Under the pieces are notes generated by a model. The model saw only the letters and a list, made by a program, of their open reading frames with translations, was not told the DNA's origin and did not search any database. DNA of 34,236 nt from an uncultured Geobacteraceae bacterium (GTDB taxonomy: Bacteria; Desulfobacterota; Desulfuromonadia; Geobacterales; Pseudopelobacteraceae): the NCBI GenBank assembly GCA_903930585.1, contig CAIYZD010000601.1:1-34236 (forward strand), read 5' to 3'. The stretch's first letter is position 1. Each line of letters starts with the position of its first letter. Shown piece by piece: positions 1 through 5,845 of the stretch. The translations under genes and the position numbers were made by a program.

Positions 1-63
1 GGCATTAGCCAAAAGTTCTTTTGCCTTGTCGAGCAAATGAAGACCACTTGCTGTGCGTGCCAT
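1..63 (-). CDS. Start of a probable transposase or helix-turn-helix protein (partial)
   Basis: An ATG at 63 on the minus strand opens 21 sense codons (MARTASGLHLLDKAKELLAN...) that run off the window. It is preceded by a purine-rich AAGGGGG ribosome-binding site and a TATAAT hexamer at 97-92. The opening is reminiscent of the N-terminal helix-turn-helix of some IS630-like transposases, but this is recalled similarity over very few residues. The position, immediately downstream of a porin gene that loses its 3' end, supports an insertion sequence. It could also be a small DNA-binding protein. Confidence 0.4.
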   Translation of the reverse strand, partial: MARTASGLHLLDKAKELLANA

Positions 64-92
64 AACCACACCCCCTTGGGAAAGTGAGTGTA

Positions 93-959
93 TTATAGCA
101 TGTTTGATTTAGAAATGGAATTATCCAGTCTGTTGGCGCCGGTGCCGTTCCAGAGTCCCAGGGTGTAGCCGATTAACGGAGTTGTTACACCGGATGCCGG
201 ATCATAACGGTTGATAATGCCGCCGTCATGCTTGATGCCGATATCGCGGCCGATACCATAGTTGGCAACATACTGGGCGGTGCGAATGGTCGGACGCTGG
301 TCTTCCAGTGAGAGGTTTTCCTGTCCGAACGGCAGCAACGTCTGACCAAGTGTCACGCTGCCGATCCATGCAGGCTCAAGAGTTTTTTTTGCCGTATGCA
401 AATCTACCGAAATGTAGGCATCCGCCAGAGCCGGTGTTTGAAGCTGGGTGTTGCTGCTGTTGGCAGTACCTGAGTTTGTTGCTCCAACATCCTTGCCCTG
501 TCCGGCCCAGATCAGGCTGGTCTTGTAGCGAACGTCAAAGTCATCGACCGGGTCTTCACGAAGGTTGCCGCCCAGTCCAAGGGTAACATACTGAATGGCG
601 AAACCGTCTTTAGCTGTGCCGTTGCCGCTGGCGCCGAAGTTACTGCTGGTATAACCGCCGGCAATCGCTCCGGTTACGTTGACAGTCCAGCCGGAATTCC
701 ATTTTTTCTTATCTGCTTCATCGATCAAGTCTTTGAGGGCATCCAGATCCTGTCTGGTTGCATATTCCGGTTTTGAAACGGCATCATTTCCGGAGTCAAC
801 CGCTATGGCCGGAGCAACCTCCTTGTCCGTATACGCGGACGTATCCTGTACCGTGCCGGAATTTTCCGCCGTTGCGACTTCTTCATCCGCCCAGGCCAGA
901 TGGGTTCCTCCGAGCGATGCGACTGCAAGTATAATTGCAACAGTTTTTCGTATTTTCAT
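93..959 (-). pseudogene. Outer-membrane porin, 3'-truncated
   Basis: The 288-codon reading frame starts at an ATG at 959, just after GGGAGGTAGTA, and begins with a clear signal peptide (MKIRKTVAIILAVASLGG, cleavage after HLAWA). A charged linker with a short heptad-like stretch (TRQDLDALKDLIDEADKKK) follows, then beta-barrel sequence of the Geobacter porin type (alternating strands, 'GQTLLPFGQENLS', 'LGLWNGTGANRLDN'). Relatives continue well past the 'NGxGxNxxDxN' motif with several more strands. Here homology stops and eight unrelated residues lead to a stop at 93-95. The probable mobile-element gene at 1-63 begins immediately beyond, so the barrel is almost certainly incomplete. Two leader hairpin/terminator elements in series and a strong promoter lie upstream. 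The intact protein would be an outer-membrane channel; its substrate is unknown, although its leader suggests a sulfur-linked regulon. Confidence 0.75.
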
Positions 960-1070
960 TACTACCTCCCGTTGTACTGCTGTTTTTGTTGTGTAGCTGT
1001 ACATCTCATCTGCTGACAATCCGGTTGCCGGTTCCTCCTTTCTTTTGGGATAGTGTTCCCGGCTCCCGAT

Positions 1071-1127
1071 AAAAAAAGGAGGCCAAGGATGTTGATTCCT
1101 TGACCTCCAGACTTTCTGGTCAGTCAT
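1071..1127 (-). promoter_or_regulatory. Leader element B: UGA/AG hairpin overlapping an intrinsic terminator
   Basis: Second, gene-proximal copy in the porin leader. Read on the minus strand: GAC, then UGA, then a CCAGA/UCUGG stem with a three-base loop, then AG and GUC. Its 3' side merges into a 12-bp terminator stem (1097-1108 with 1078-1089, one G.U pair), which is followed by seven U residues (1077-1071). Forming the small GAC/GUC helix would take bases from the base of the terminator stem, so the two folds compete. Confidence 0.8.
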
Positions 1128-1244
1128 TTGTGCGGTTTTTCCATGGCAGCATGTATGGAAGGCAGCTTTTTCTGCCGGCACAAAAAGTGATGTACAACGT
1201 ACGGAATTGTACAACCAACGGTGTGAGCACCCGGTTACGGGCAT

Positions 1245-1298
1245 AAAAAAAGAGGTCGAGGTAGTTTCCTCGACCTCCAGTTTACTGGTCAGTCAGTT
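1245..1298 (-). promoter_or_regulatory. Leader element A: UGA/AG hairpin overlapping an intrinsic terminator
   Basis: Promoter-proximal copy in the porin leader. Minus-strand order: ACUGAC, UGA, CCAG, loop UAAA, CUGG, AG, GUC. The terminator pairs 1268-1277 with 1252-1261 (10 bp, six-base loop) and ends in seven U residues (1251-1245). It starts about 20 nt after the predicted transcription start, so any transcript toward the porin must pass this terminator and then element B. The structure is seen directly; the regulatory role is inferred. Confidence 0.82.
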
Positions 1299-1322
1299 CT
1301 TATGTCTATAATTTTTGTATAT

Positions 1323-1352
1323 ATTGTAGCCTAGTTGTAGCCTATCTGTCAA
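1323..1352 (-). promoter_or_regulatory. Sigma-70-type promoter for the porin, with an embedded direct repeat
   Basis: A perfect -35 TTGACA (1352-1347), an 18-nt spacer and a near-consensus -10 TACAAT (1328-1323) face the porin. A 10-bp direct repeat TAGGCTACAA (1344-1335 and 1333-1324, 11-bp period) fills the spacer and overlaps the -10. Repeats one helical turn apart could be a regulator site. The predicted start is near 1316, shortly before leader element A. Confidence 0.7.
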
Positions 1353-1367
1353 GAAAAAAATCTATAA

Positions 1368-2216
1368 TCATAATGCCGAACAACCCGCGCCAATAAGGCC
1401 GACCGCATCAGCCCGGCATTGCTGGCAGCCACGGAATTGCGCAATGACCTGCTCATTTGCTGCGCGGACGGATTCGAGATATTCGCTCGTGGGGGGAATA
1501 ATGTGCGACAACTCCGCCTGGGGGATTATCGGCATGATATTCATGACAAATGCCCCGGCCTGGCTGACCTTTTCGGCAATAAGCGGAATCTGCTGCTCAT
1601 TTATTCCGGGTACAAGAACCGTATTTATCTTGATCACCAGGCCCAGTTCAGCGGCTTTGCGGAGCCCTTCAAACTGGTTGTTGATCAGGATGGCGGCCCC
1701 TTCTTCGCCTTGATACGGATTTCCACTGTAGATCACATGCCGGTAAATCCGGGCGCCGACAGCGGGATCAACCGCATTGATCGTCACCGTAAGGCTGTGC
1801 AGATTGACGTCGGCCAGCTCGTTTATCCGGTCCGGCAGGGCGAGCCCGTTGGTACTCATGCAAAAGAGCAGTTCTGGGAACTCGGACTTCACGAGGCGGA
1901 ACGTTTCAAAGGTTGAATCATTTGCCAGCGGGTCGCCAGGGCCGGCAATGCCGACAACCTTGATGATCTTGCCCAGTTGTTCATCGGCCATCACTTCGCG
2001 AACTTTATCAAGTGCCTGGACCGGGGTGAGCAGACGGCTCGTGACGCCGGGGCGTGACTCGTTGGCGCAGTCATGCTTGCGTTCGCAGTAGCCGCACTTG
2101 ATATTGCATTGTGGCGCCACCGCCAGGTGGATACGCCCGTTTTTGTGGCGGTTACCGCCAAAGCAGGGGTGACCGTGAACAACGCGATCTTTTGTACAGG
2201 TTGGATTCATGTCCAT
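1368..2216 (-). CDS. NifB-like radical SAM protein outside a nif cluster
   Basis: 282 residues. The N-terminal half carries the NifB signature: HPC (16-18), a radical SAM CxxxCxxC at Cys37, Cys41 and Cys44 (CNIKCGYC), and then ERKHDCANESRPGV, nearly identical to NifB. The C-terminus has CQQCRADAVGLIG (Cys264, Cys267), the other hallmark that helps bind NifB's accessory clusters. The length matches the NifB SAM core without the NifX-like domain. NifB proper fuses two [4Fe-4S] clusters with a methyl-derived carbide into the nitrogenase cofactor precursor. Here the gene is last in a cysteine-biosynthesis operon and no nif genes are visible. The ATG at 2216 shares its first base with the preceding gene's TAA, implying translational coupling. 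It may be a nifB placed near a sulfur donor, or a paralogue with another Fe-S or sulfur-insertion role. Confidence 0.85.
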   Translation of the reverse strand: MDMNPTCTKDRVVHGHPCFGGNRHKNGRIHLAVAPQCNIKCGYCERKHDCANESRPGVTSRLLTPVQALDKVREVMADEQLGKIIKVVGIAGPGDPLANDSTFETFRLVKSEFPELLFCMSTNGLALPDRINELADVNLHSLTVTINAVDPAVGARIYRHVIYSGNPYQGEEGAAILINNQFEGLRKAAELGLVIKINTVLVPGINEQQIPLIAEKVSQAGAFVMNIMPIIPQAELSHIIPPTSEYLESVRAANEQVIAQFRGCQQCRADAVGLIGAGCSAL

Positions 2217-2398
2217 TATATGCCGCTTCCGTCAATATGTCCCTGCCTGTTCAGGCGGATTTTTTCACTCTTGTCAACCTGGATAACACGGCTATCCTGA
2301 ACAATGAGAGTGACCGTTCCAAACTTGATGGATGTGAGAGCTTCCCGTATTACCTTTTCAAGTTCGCGATTCCATGGGTCAGGATTTGGAGCAGCCAT
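2216..2398 (-). CDS. Small YezD-like protein (DUF2292)
   Basis: 60 residues. The segment from about 13 to 50 (LEKVIREALTSIKFGTVTLI, then VQDSRVIQVDKSEKIRL) matches the YezD/DUF2292 family: a helix followed by a beta-hairpin with 'GTVTLIVQDSRVIQVD'. Members are small soluble proteins of unknown biochemistry that often sit in sulfur-assimilation operons, as here. The start at 2398 lies one base after the cysteine synthase stop codon, and its stop overlaps the next start, so it is the middle of a translationally coupled trio. An upstream in-frame ATG at 2539 lies wholly inside cysteine synthase and is unlikely. Confidence 0.8.
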   Translation of the reverse strand: MAAPNPDPWNRELEKVIREALTSIKFGTVTLIVQDSRVIQVDKSEKIRLNRQGHIDGSGI

Positions 2399-2399
2399 A

Positions 2400-3353
2400 T
2401 TAGATCCCCTCAAACAAGGCGGTTGAAAGATACCGCTCTGCCCCGTCGGGCAGGACAAATACAATAGTTTTGCCGGCGAATTCATCCAGATTGGCCAGGC
2501 GGATTGCGGCGGCTGCAGCTGCGCCGCCGGAAATACCAACCAGTATCCCTTCTTCCTTCGCTAAGCGTTTGGCGAATTCAATCGCTTCTTCACTGGAAAC
2601 CTGCTCAACGCGGTCGATTACCGAAAGATCAAGGGTATCGGGAATAAAACCGGCGCCGATACCTTGAATCTTGTGTGGAGCCGGTTTGATTTCCTGGCCG
2701 GCCCGTTTCTGGGTAATGACCGGGCTTTCCTGCGGCTCAACGGCAACGGAAATAATCTTCTTTCCCTTGGTGTTTTTGATATAGCGTGAAACGCCGGTGA
2801 TGGTTCCGCCGGTGCCGACGCCCGATACAAAAACGTCAATGTTGCCGTCAGTATCATCCCAGATTTCCGGTCCGGTTGTTTTTTCATGAATCTCGGGGTT
2901 TGCCGGGTTTTTAAATTGCTGAGGCAGAAAATATTTATCCGGTTCTGCTGCGGCAATCTGTTCCGCGCGGTTGATGGCGCCTTTCATTCCTTCCGCACCG
3001 GGTGTCAGAATCAGGTGGGCGCCGAGTGCTGCCAGGACACGCCGACGTTCAATACTCATGGTTTCCGGCATGGTCAGTGTCAGTTTATAGCCACGGGCCG
3101 CCGCAACATACGCTAAAGCAATTCCGGTGTTGCCTGATGTCGGTTCGATGATTTCAACGCCCGGCTTGAGTACTCCACGTTTTTCGGCGTCAACAATCAG
3201 GTTGGTTCCAATGCGGTCCTTGACCGAATAGGCCGGATTACGCCCTTCTACCTTGGCCAGGACAGTTGCTTTTGCTCCTGCAGTGACGTGATTCAATTTG
3301 ATCAGCGGGGTGTTGCCGATGGACTGCGAGTTGTCAGAATAAATCTTGCTCAT
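2400..3353 (-). CDS. cysK: Cysteine synthase (O-acetylserine sulfhydrylase)
   Basis: 317 residues, the usual CysK length. It makes L-cysteine from O-acetylserine and sulfide in the cytoplasm, using PLP. The PLP lysine lies in [11 protein letters not shown] near the N-terminus. The substrate/asparagine loop is [12 protein letters not shown], the phosphate-binding glycine loop is [10 protein letters not shown], and the C-terminal signature is [12 protein letters not shown]. The start at 3353 is chosen because AGGAGG (3366-3361) is correctly spaced before it; a start at 3386 would add 11 unlikely residues and lack such a site. It lies 36 bp after the Rrf2 regulator gene and one base before the YezD-like gene, in one operon preceded by leader element C. 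Confidence 0.95.
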   Translation of the reverse strand: MSKIYSDNSQSIGNTPLIKLNHVTAGAKATVLAKVEGRNPAYSVKDRIGTNLIVDAEKRGVLKPGVEIIEPTSGNTGIALAYVAAARGYKLTLTMPETMSIERRRVLAALGAHLILTPGAEGMKGAINRAEQIAAAEPDKYFLPQQFKNPANPEIHEKTTGPEIWDDTDGNIDVFVSGVGTGGTITGVSRYIKNTKGKKIISVAVEPQESPVITQKRAGQEIKPAPHKIQGIGAGFIPDTLDLSVIDRVEQVSSEEAIEFAKRLAKEEGILVGISGGAAAAAAIRLANLDEFAGKTIVFVLPDGAERYLSTALFEGI

Positions 3354-3389
3354 AATTACATCCTCCTTTTGTGTGGTGTTGCTCAACTC

Positions 3390-3851
3390 CTAAATGCTGT
3401 AATCGATTATTTGCGATTTACGGAAGCTTTCCGTTTCTGCTTTATGAATCATATCTGCAAGCGTTGTTGCTTCAAGAACCGACGTTATGGCATCTTTTAC
3501 ATCGCTCATGATCAGATGGATACCGCAACAGGAAGGGTCGTTCCCTTCTTCACAGCTGTTAAGGCCGTTCTCATTCAGGCAGTGGACCAGCGAAAATCCT
3601 CCTTCAAGGATTTTGATGACACTGGCAATAGTAATTTCAGAAGGTTCATGAGCCAGGCGATATCCCCCCCCCTTACCCGTGCGGCTGAGCAATAAGCCAC
3701 CTTTTCGGAGCGACAGCAATATGAACTCAAGAAATTTCTTGGGTATTTTTTCCGTATGTGCCAAGTCTGCAATGAGAACCGGACGATTGTCCGGTTGCTG
3801 GGCCAGAAAACTTAGTGCCATGAGAGCATATTTGGTTTTTTTTGAAATCAT
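3390..3851 (-). CDS. Rrf2-family transcription regulator (IscR/CymR-like)
   Basis: 153 residues. The N-terminal winged helix (MISKKTKYALMALSFLA, the recognition helix near IPKKFLEFILLSLRKGGLL and the GKGGGYRLA wing) is typical of Rrf2. Four cysteines (91, 100, 108, 109) and His112 occupy the region where IscR binds its [2Fe-2S] cluster, so Fe-S sensing is plausible. CymR-type members instead respond to cysteine status through cysteine synthase. Being first in an operon with cysK fits a cysteine or Fe-S sensor controlling its own operon. The ORF is preceded by leader element C, so both transcription initiation and attenuation may act here. Confidence 0.88.
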   Translation of the reverse strand: MISKKTKYALMALSFLAQQPDNRPVLIADLAHTEKIPKKFLEFILLSLRKGGLLLSRTGKGGGYRLAHEPSEITIASVIKILEGGFSLVHCLNENGLNSCEEGNDPSCCGIHLIMSDVKDAITSVLEATTLADMIHKAETESFRKSQIIDYSI

Positions 3852-3872
3852 GACATTAGTGTCCCTGTCAAT

Positions 3873-3927
3873 ATAAAAGAGGTCAAGAGAAGTATCTCTT
3901 GACCTCCGGTTGTCCAGTCAGTCAGTT
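3873..3927 (-). promoter_or_regulatory. Leader element C: UGA/AG hairpin overlapping a terminator before the cysteine operon
   Basis: Minus-strand order: AACUGAC, UGA, CUGG, loop ACAA, CCGG, AG, GUC. The upper stem is CUGG/CCGG rather than CCAG/CUGG, a compensated change that supports real pairing. The terminator pairs 3895-3906 with 3879-3890 (12 bp, loop UACU) and runs into four U residues, so its U-tract is weaker than in A, B and D. It ends about 25 bp before the Rrf2 start codon. Confidence 0.8.
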
Positions 3928-3958
3928 TATTCTAAAGTATATATAATTTGTAGATAAA

Positions 3959-3988
3959 ATAGTAATACAAACCTGAAGTTGATGTCAA
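3959..3988 (-). promoter_or_regulatory. Promoter for the rrf2-cysK operon
   Basis: TTGACA (3988-3983), an 18-nt spacer and TACTAT (3964-3959) on the minus strand. The start point predicted near 3952 places leader element C about 25 nt into the transcript. The spacing is the same as at the porin and rhodanese promoters. The -35 is perfect and the -10 matches at four of six positions. Confidence 0.6.
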
Positions 3989-4005
3989 GCACTTTTTTTA
4001 AAATA

Positions 4006-4032
4006 AAAAAAGGGTATGAACTATCCTTTTTT
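4006..4032. repeat. Inverted repeat between two divergent promoters
   Basis: AAAAAAGG (4006-4013) and CCTTTTTT (4025-4032) flank a short centre in which GGGTA and TATCC can also pair. It lies in the AT-rich gap between the divergent promoters of the cysteine operon and the rhodanese genes. It could be an operator, a bidirectional terminator-like hairpin, or simply A/T-tract symmetry. Confidence 0.4.
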
Positions 4033-4072
4033 AGATCATATACAAAAATGATAGTTATTATATGAATTGTTC

Positions 4073-4102
4073 TTGACAAGACATATTCGCTTTTGGTATG
4101 GT
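4073..4102 (+). promoter_or_regulatory. Promoter for the rhodanese genes
   Basis: TTGACA (4073-4078), an 18-nt spacer and TATGGT (4097-4102). The predicted start near 4109 puts leader element D at the very 5' end of the transcript. It diverges from the cysteine operon promoter about 85 bp away, so a shared regulator could act on both. Confidence 0.55.
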
Positions 4103-4110
4103 CTCGAAAA

Positions 4111-4188
4111 ACGAGGCTGACCAGAAAAACTGGAGGCCAGGTACGGAACGGGGTAATTGCGCCGCGTCCATACCTGGCCTCTTTTTTT
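4111..4188 (+). promoter_or_regulatory. Leader element D: UGA/AG hairpin overlapping a terminator before the rhodanese genes
   Basis: GGC (4115-4117), UGA (4118-4120), CCAG (4121-4124), loop AAAAA, CUGG (4130-4133), AG (4134-4135), GCC (4136-4138). The lower stem is GGC/GCC instead of GAC/GUC, a compensatory change. The terminator pairs 4134-4143 with 4171-4180 around a long GC-rich loop and ends in seven U residues (4182-4188). As in the other copies, the 3' strand of the small hairpin is the foot of the terminator. Confidence 0.8.
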
Positions 4189-4231
4189 GTGCCCGAAAAC
4201 GTATTCGAACAGACAGGACAATAATCGCGTC

Positions 4232-4261
4232 ACGAGCTGACCAGACAGAATGGAGGCTATT
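4232..4261 (+). promoter_or_regulatory. Leader element E: second UGA/AG hairpin, no terminator seen
   Basis: AGC (4235-4237), UGA, CCA (4241-4243), seven-base loop, UGG (4251-4253), AG, GCU (4256-4258). The lower stem is AGC/GCU, a third compensated version. Unlike A-D, no stem followed by a U-tract comes after it; instead the purine-rich GAAAGAAGGAGGAG follows. A similar purine-rich stretch (AAAGAAAGGAGGAA) follows element B in the porin leader, so the distal leader may contain a further shared part. Confidence 0.6.
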
Positions 4262-4309
4262 AATTCGGACGAAAGAAGGAGGAGTTGCCTGAGTAGTTAC
4301 TGTAAACAG

Positions 4310-4330
4310 CGGGGGTGAGCAGGCACCCCG
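4310..4330 (+). promoter_or_regulatory. Hairpin in the distal rhodanese leader
   Basis: CGGGG and TG pair with CA and CCCCG around a six-base loop (stem 4310-4317 with 4324-4330, one bulged G). No U-tract follows. It lies between leader element E and the AAGGAG ribosome-binding site of the rhodanese gene. It may stabilise the mRNA or be part of the regulatory fold. Confidence 0.4.
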
Positions 4331-4388
4331 ACAGCATCGTAGTTCGCAACATGGTTACTATCCATACAAACACAAAAAGGAGTCTAAC

Positions 4389-5561
4389 ATGAAATTTCGC
4401 ACCCTGATCACAATCCTGGCACTTTCGGCAACGACAACCGGAGCGGCTCTCCTCTCCGGATGCAACAGTTCGTCGGCAACCGCCGCTTCCGCCCCGTCAA
4501 CAACGGCTACATTGAGTGACTACTTTAAATCGACCGACTGGGTGGCTACGCACTCCAGCGACGCCAACTTTGTTATTGTCGATACCCGTTCGGCAGCCAA
4601 CTACAATGCCGGTCATATTCCCAATGCTATCAGTATCCCGAGGGATCAGTTTTATTTCCCACGGAAGGTAATTGATGCAACAACAGGCAAATACAAGCTT
4701 CAGGCAGATAATGTTACGCCGGTTCAGATCGCCTATGATATTCCGACTCCGGCAGAATTAATCGACATCCTTACCAGAAACGGTATTACTCCCGATTCAA
4801 CGGTCGTCTCCTACGACAACGATACCTCTTCCTATGGTGGCCGGTTTACCTGGGTGCTGAAAACATTCGGTCATACCAATGCGTATACCATCGATGGCGG
4901 CATTGACAAATGGAAGGATGTGGATGGCCGGGTACTCAGCACGACCGCTGTAACGCCGACGGCAAGCACGAAACCGTACAAAATTGCCAGCTACAATAAC
5001 CATCGCATCACCAAGGCTGACCTTGCCGCAGTTATCGATACCGCTAACGGCAATGTCACCAAGGCTGGTTACGTGATTTCCGACGTCAGAACGCCGAGTG
5101 AATATACCGGGTTTGTAACAACGGTTACATCGGGCACCCAATCCGGCGGCGTATGGTCACAAAGCACGACGCCTCGTGTAGGAAGCGCAAACGTGGGCGC
5201 CCGTCCGGGGCATATTCCGTATGACAAGTTCAGTGATTATGAATCAGACGCCTTTACGGACTACATCAACCCCACAACCTTACTCCCCGTTGCCAGTACG
5301 CTGCAAGCAGGCAGAAACGTAAAAGTGCTTAAGAGCGCAGCGGACCTTCAGGCACATTTCAACGCTCTTGGCATCACCAAAGACAAAATCGTATACAACT
5401 TCTGCGAAGGCGGTTTCCGCTCCGGCGTTTATACGCTGATCCAGCTCGGTCTCGGCTATACCAGCGTCTATAACTACGATGGTTCATGGAACGAGTGGTC
5501 AATACAGGATGCCACACTGTATCCGGTTGTAACCGGCGACGGTCGTACCAGCGGACAATAG
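4389..5561 (+). CDS. Two-domain rhodanese lipoprotein
   Basis: 390 residues with a lipoprotein signal peptide ending in a lipobox (LLSGC, Cys25), so it is probably anchored in the envelope facing the periplasm. The first rhodanese domain (about 45-190) has the fold motifs (VDTRSAANYNAGHIPNA; YGGRFTWVLK) but no active-site Cys where the loop should be. The second (about 215-385) carries CEGGFR, with Cys339 as the expected persulfide-forming residue, and 'NYDGSWNEWS' at its end. This inactive-plus-active arrangement is that of thiosulfate sulfurtransferases. About 30 extra residues (GTQSGGVWSQSTTPRVGSAN) interrupt the second domain. AAGGAG precedes the ATG. Leader elements D and E precede it. 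The sulfur donor and acceptor are unknown; sulfur, selenium or tellurium oxyanion chemistry are possibilities. Confidence 0.88.
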   Translation: MKFRTLITILALSATTTGAALLSGCNSSSATAASAPSTTATLSDYFKSTDWVATHSSDANFVIVDTRSAANYNAGHIPNAISIPRDQFYFPRKVIDATTGKYKLQADNVTPVQIAYDIPTPAELIDILTRNGITPDSTVVSYDNDTSSYGGRFTWVLKTFGHTNAYTIDGGIDKWKDVDGRVLSTTAVTPTASTKPYKIASYNNHRITKADLAAVIDTANGNVTKAGYVISDVRTPSEYTGFVTTVTSGTQSGGVWSQSTTPRVGSANVGARPGHIPYDKFSDYESDAFTDYINPTTLLPVASTLQAGRNVKVLKSAADLQAHFNALGITKDKIVYNFCEGGFRSGVYTLIQLGLGYTSVYNYDGSWNEWSIQDATLYPVVTGDGRTSGQ

Positions 5562-5596
5562 CCGGATCCGGTTGACTATCACGTAACAGACAATAA

Positions 5597-5641
5597 CTGC
5601 TGCGGGAGGTACCGGGACGATATTCCACTCTCCCGCGGCAG
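5597..5641 (+). terminator. Strong hairpin after the first rhodanese gene
   Basis: A 12-bp stem (5597-5608 with 5630-5641, one G.U pair, 21-nt loop) lies 36 bp after the stop codon. There is no U-tract, so it may be a 3'-end stabilising or processing hairpin rather than a classical intrinsic terminator. Confidence 0.45.
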
Positions 5642-5729
5642 TATAGTCGGAAGTCCCCTGTATCAGCTTGTAACAACGCAACGATCTTTGAAAACTTAGT
5701 CGCTCGTGCCACTTCATTATGACTGTTAT

Positions 5730-5744
5730 ATCGTAATTAACGAT
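5730..5744. promoter_or_regulatory. Palindromic operator-like site
   Basis: ATCGT-N5-ACGAT is a perfect dyad, with A/T-rich symmetry extending outward. It lies about 30 bp upstream of the candidate promoter of the four-domain rhodanese gene. Binding by a dimeric regulator is possible; nothing identifies the protein. Confidence 0.35.
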
Positions 5745-5775
5745 CATATCCATAGGTTGTATCGAATATACCAAT

Positions 5776-5805
5776 TTGACTTTTCAGCCTGTTTTCATTT
5801 AGTAG
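5776..5805 (+). promoter_or_regulatory. Candidate promoter for the four-domain rhodanese gene
   Basis: TTGACT (5776-5781), an 18-nt spacer and TAGTAG (5800-5805). The -10 is poor (three of six). A small TAGTA/TACTA inverted repeat overlaps the region just downstream. The other three promoters nearby also have 18-nt spacers. No UGA/AG leader hairpin is found here. Confidence 0.3.
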
Positions 5806-5845
5806 TAACATTACTAATATACCAGATGAAAAGGAGAATTACAGA

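Noticed and set aside
4111-4261. Leader hairpins as a SAM, T-box, c-di-GMP or other known riboswitch
   Set aside because: The conserved cores of those classes are not present; the conserved part is only about 25 nt with a UGA/AG internal loop.
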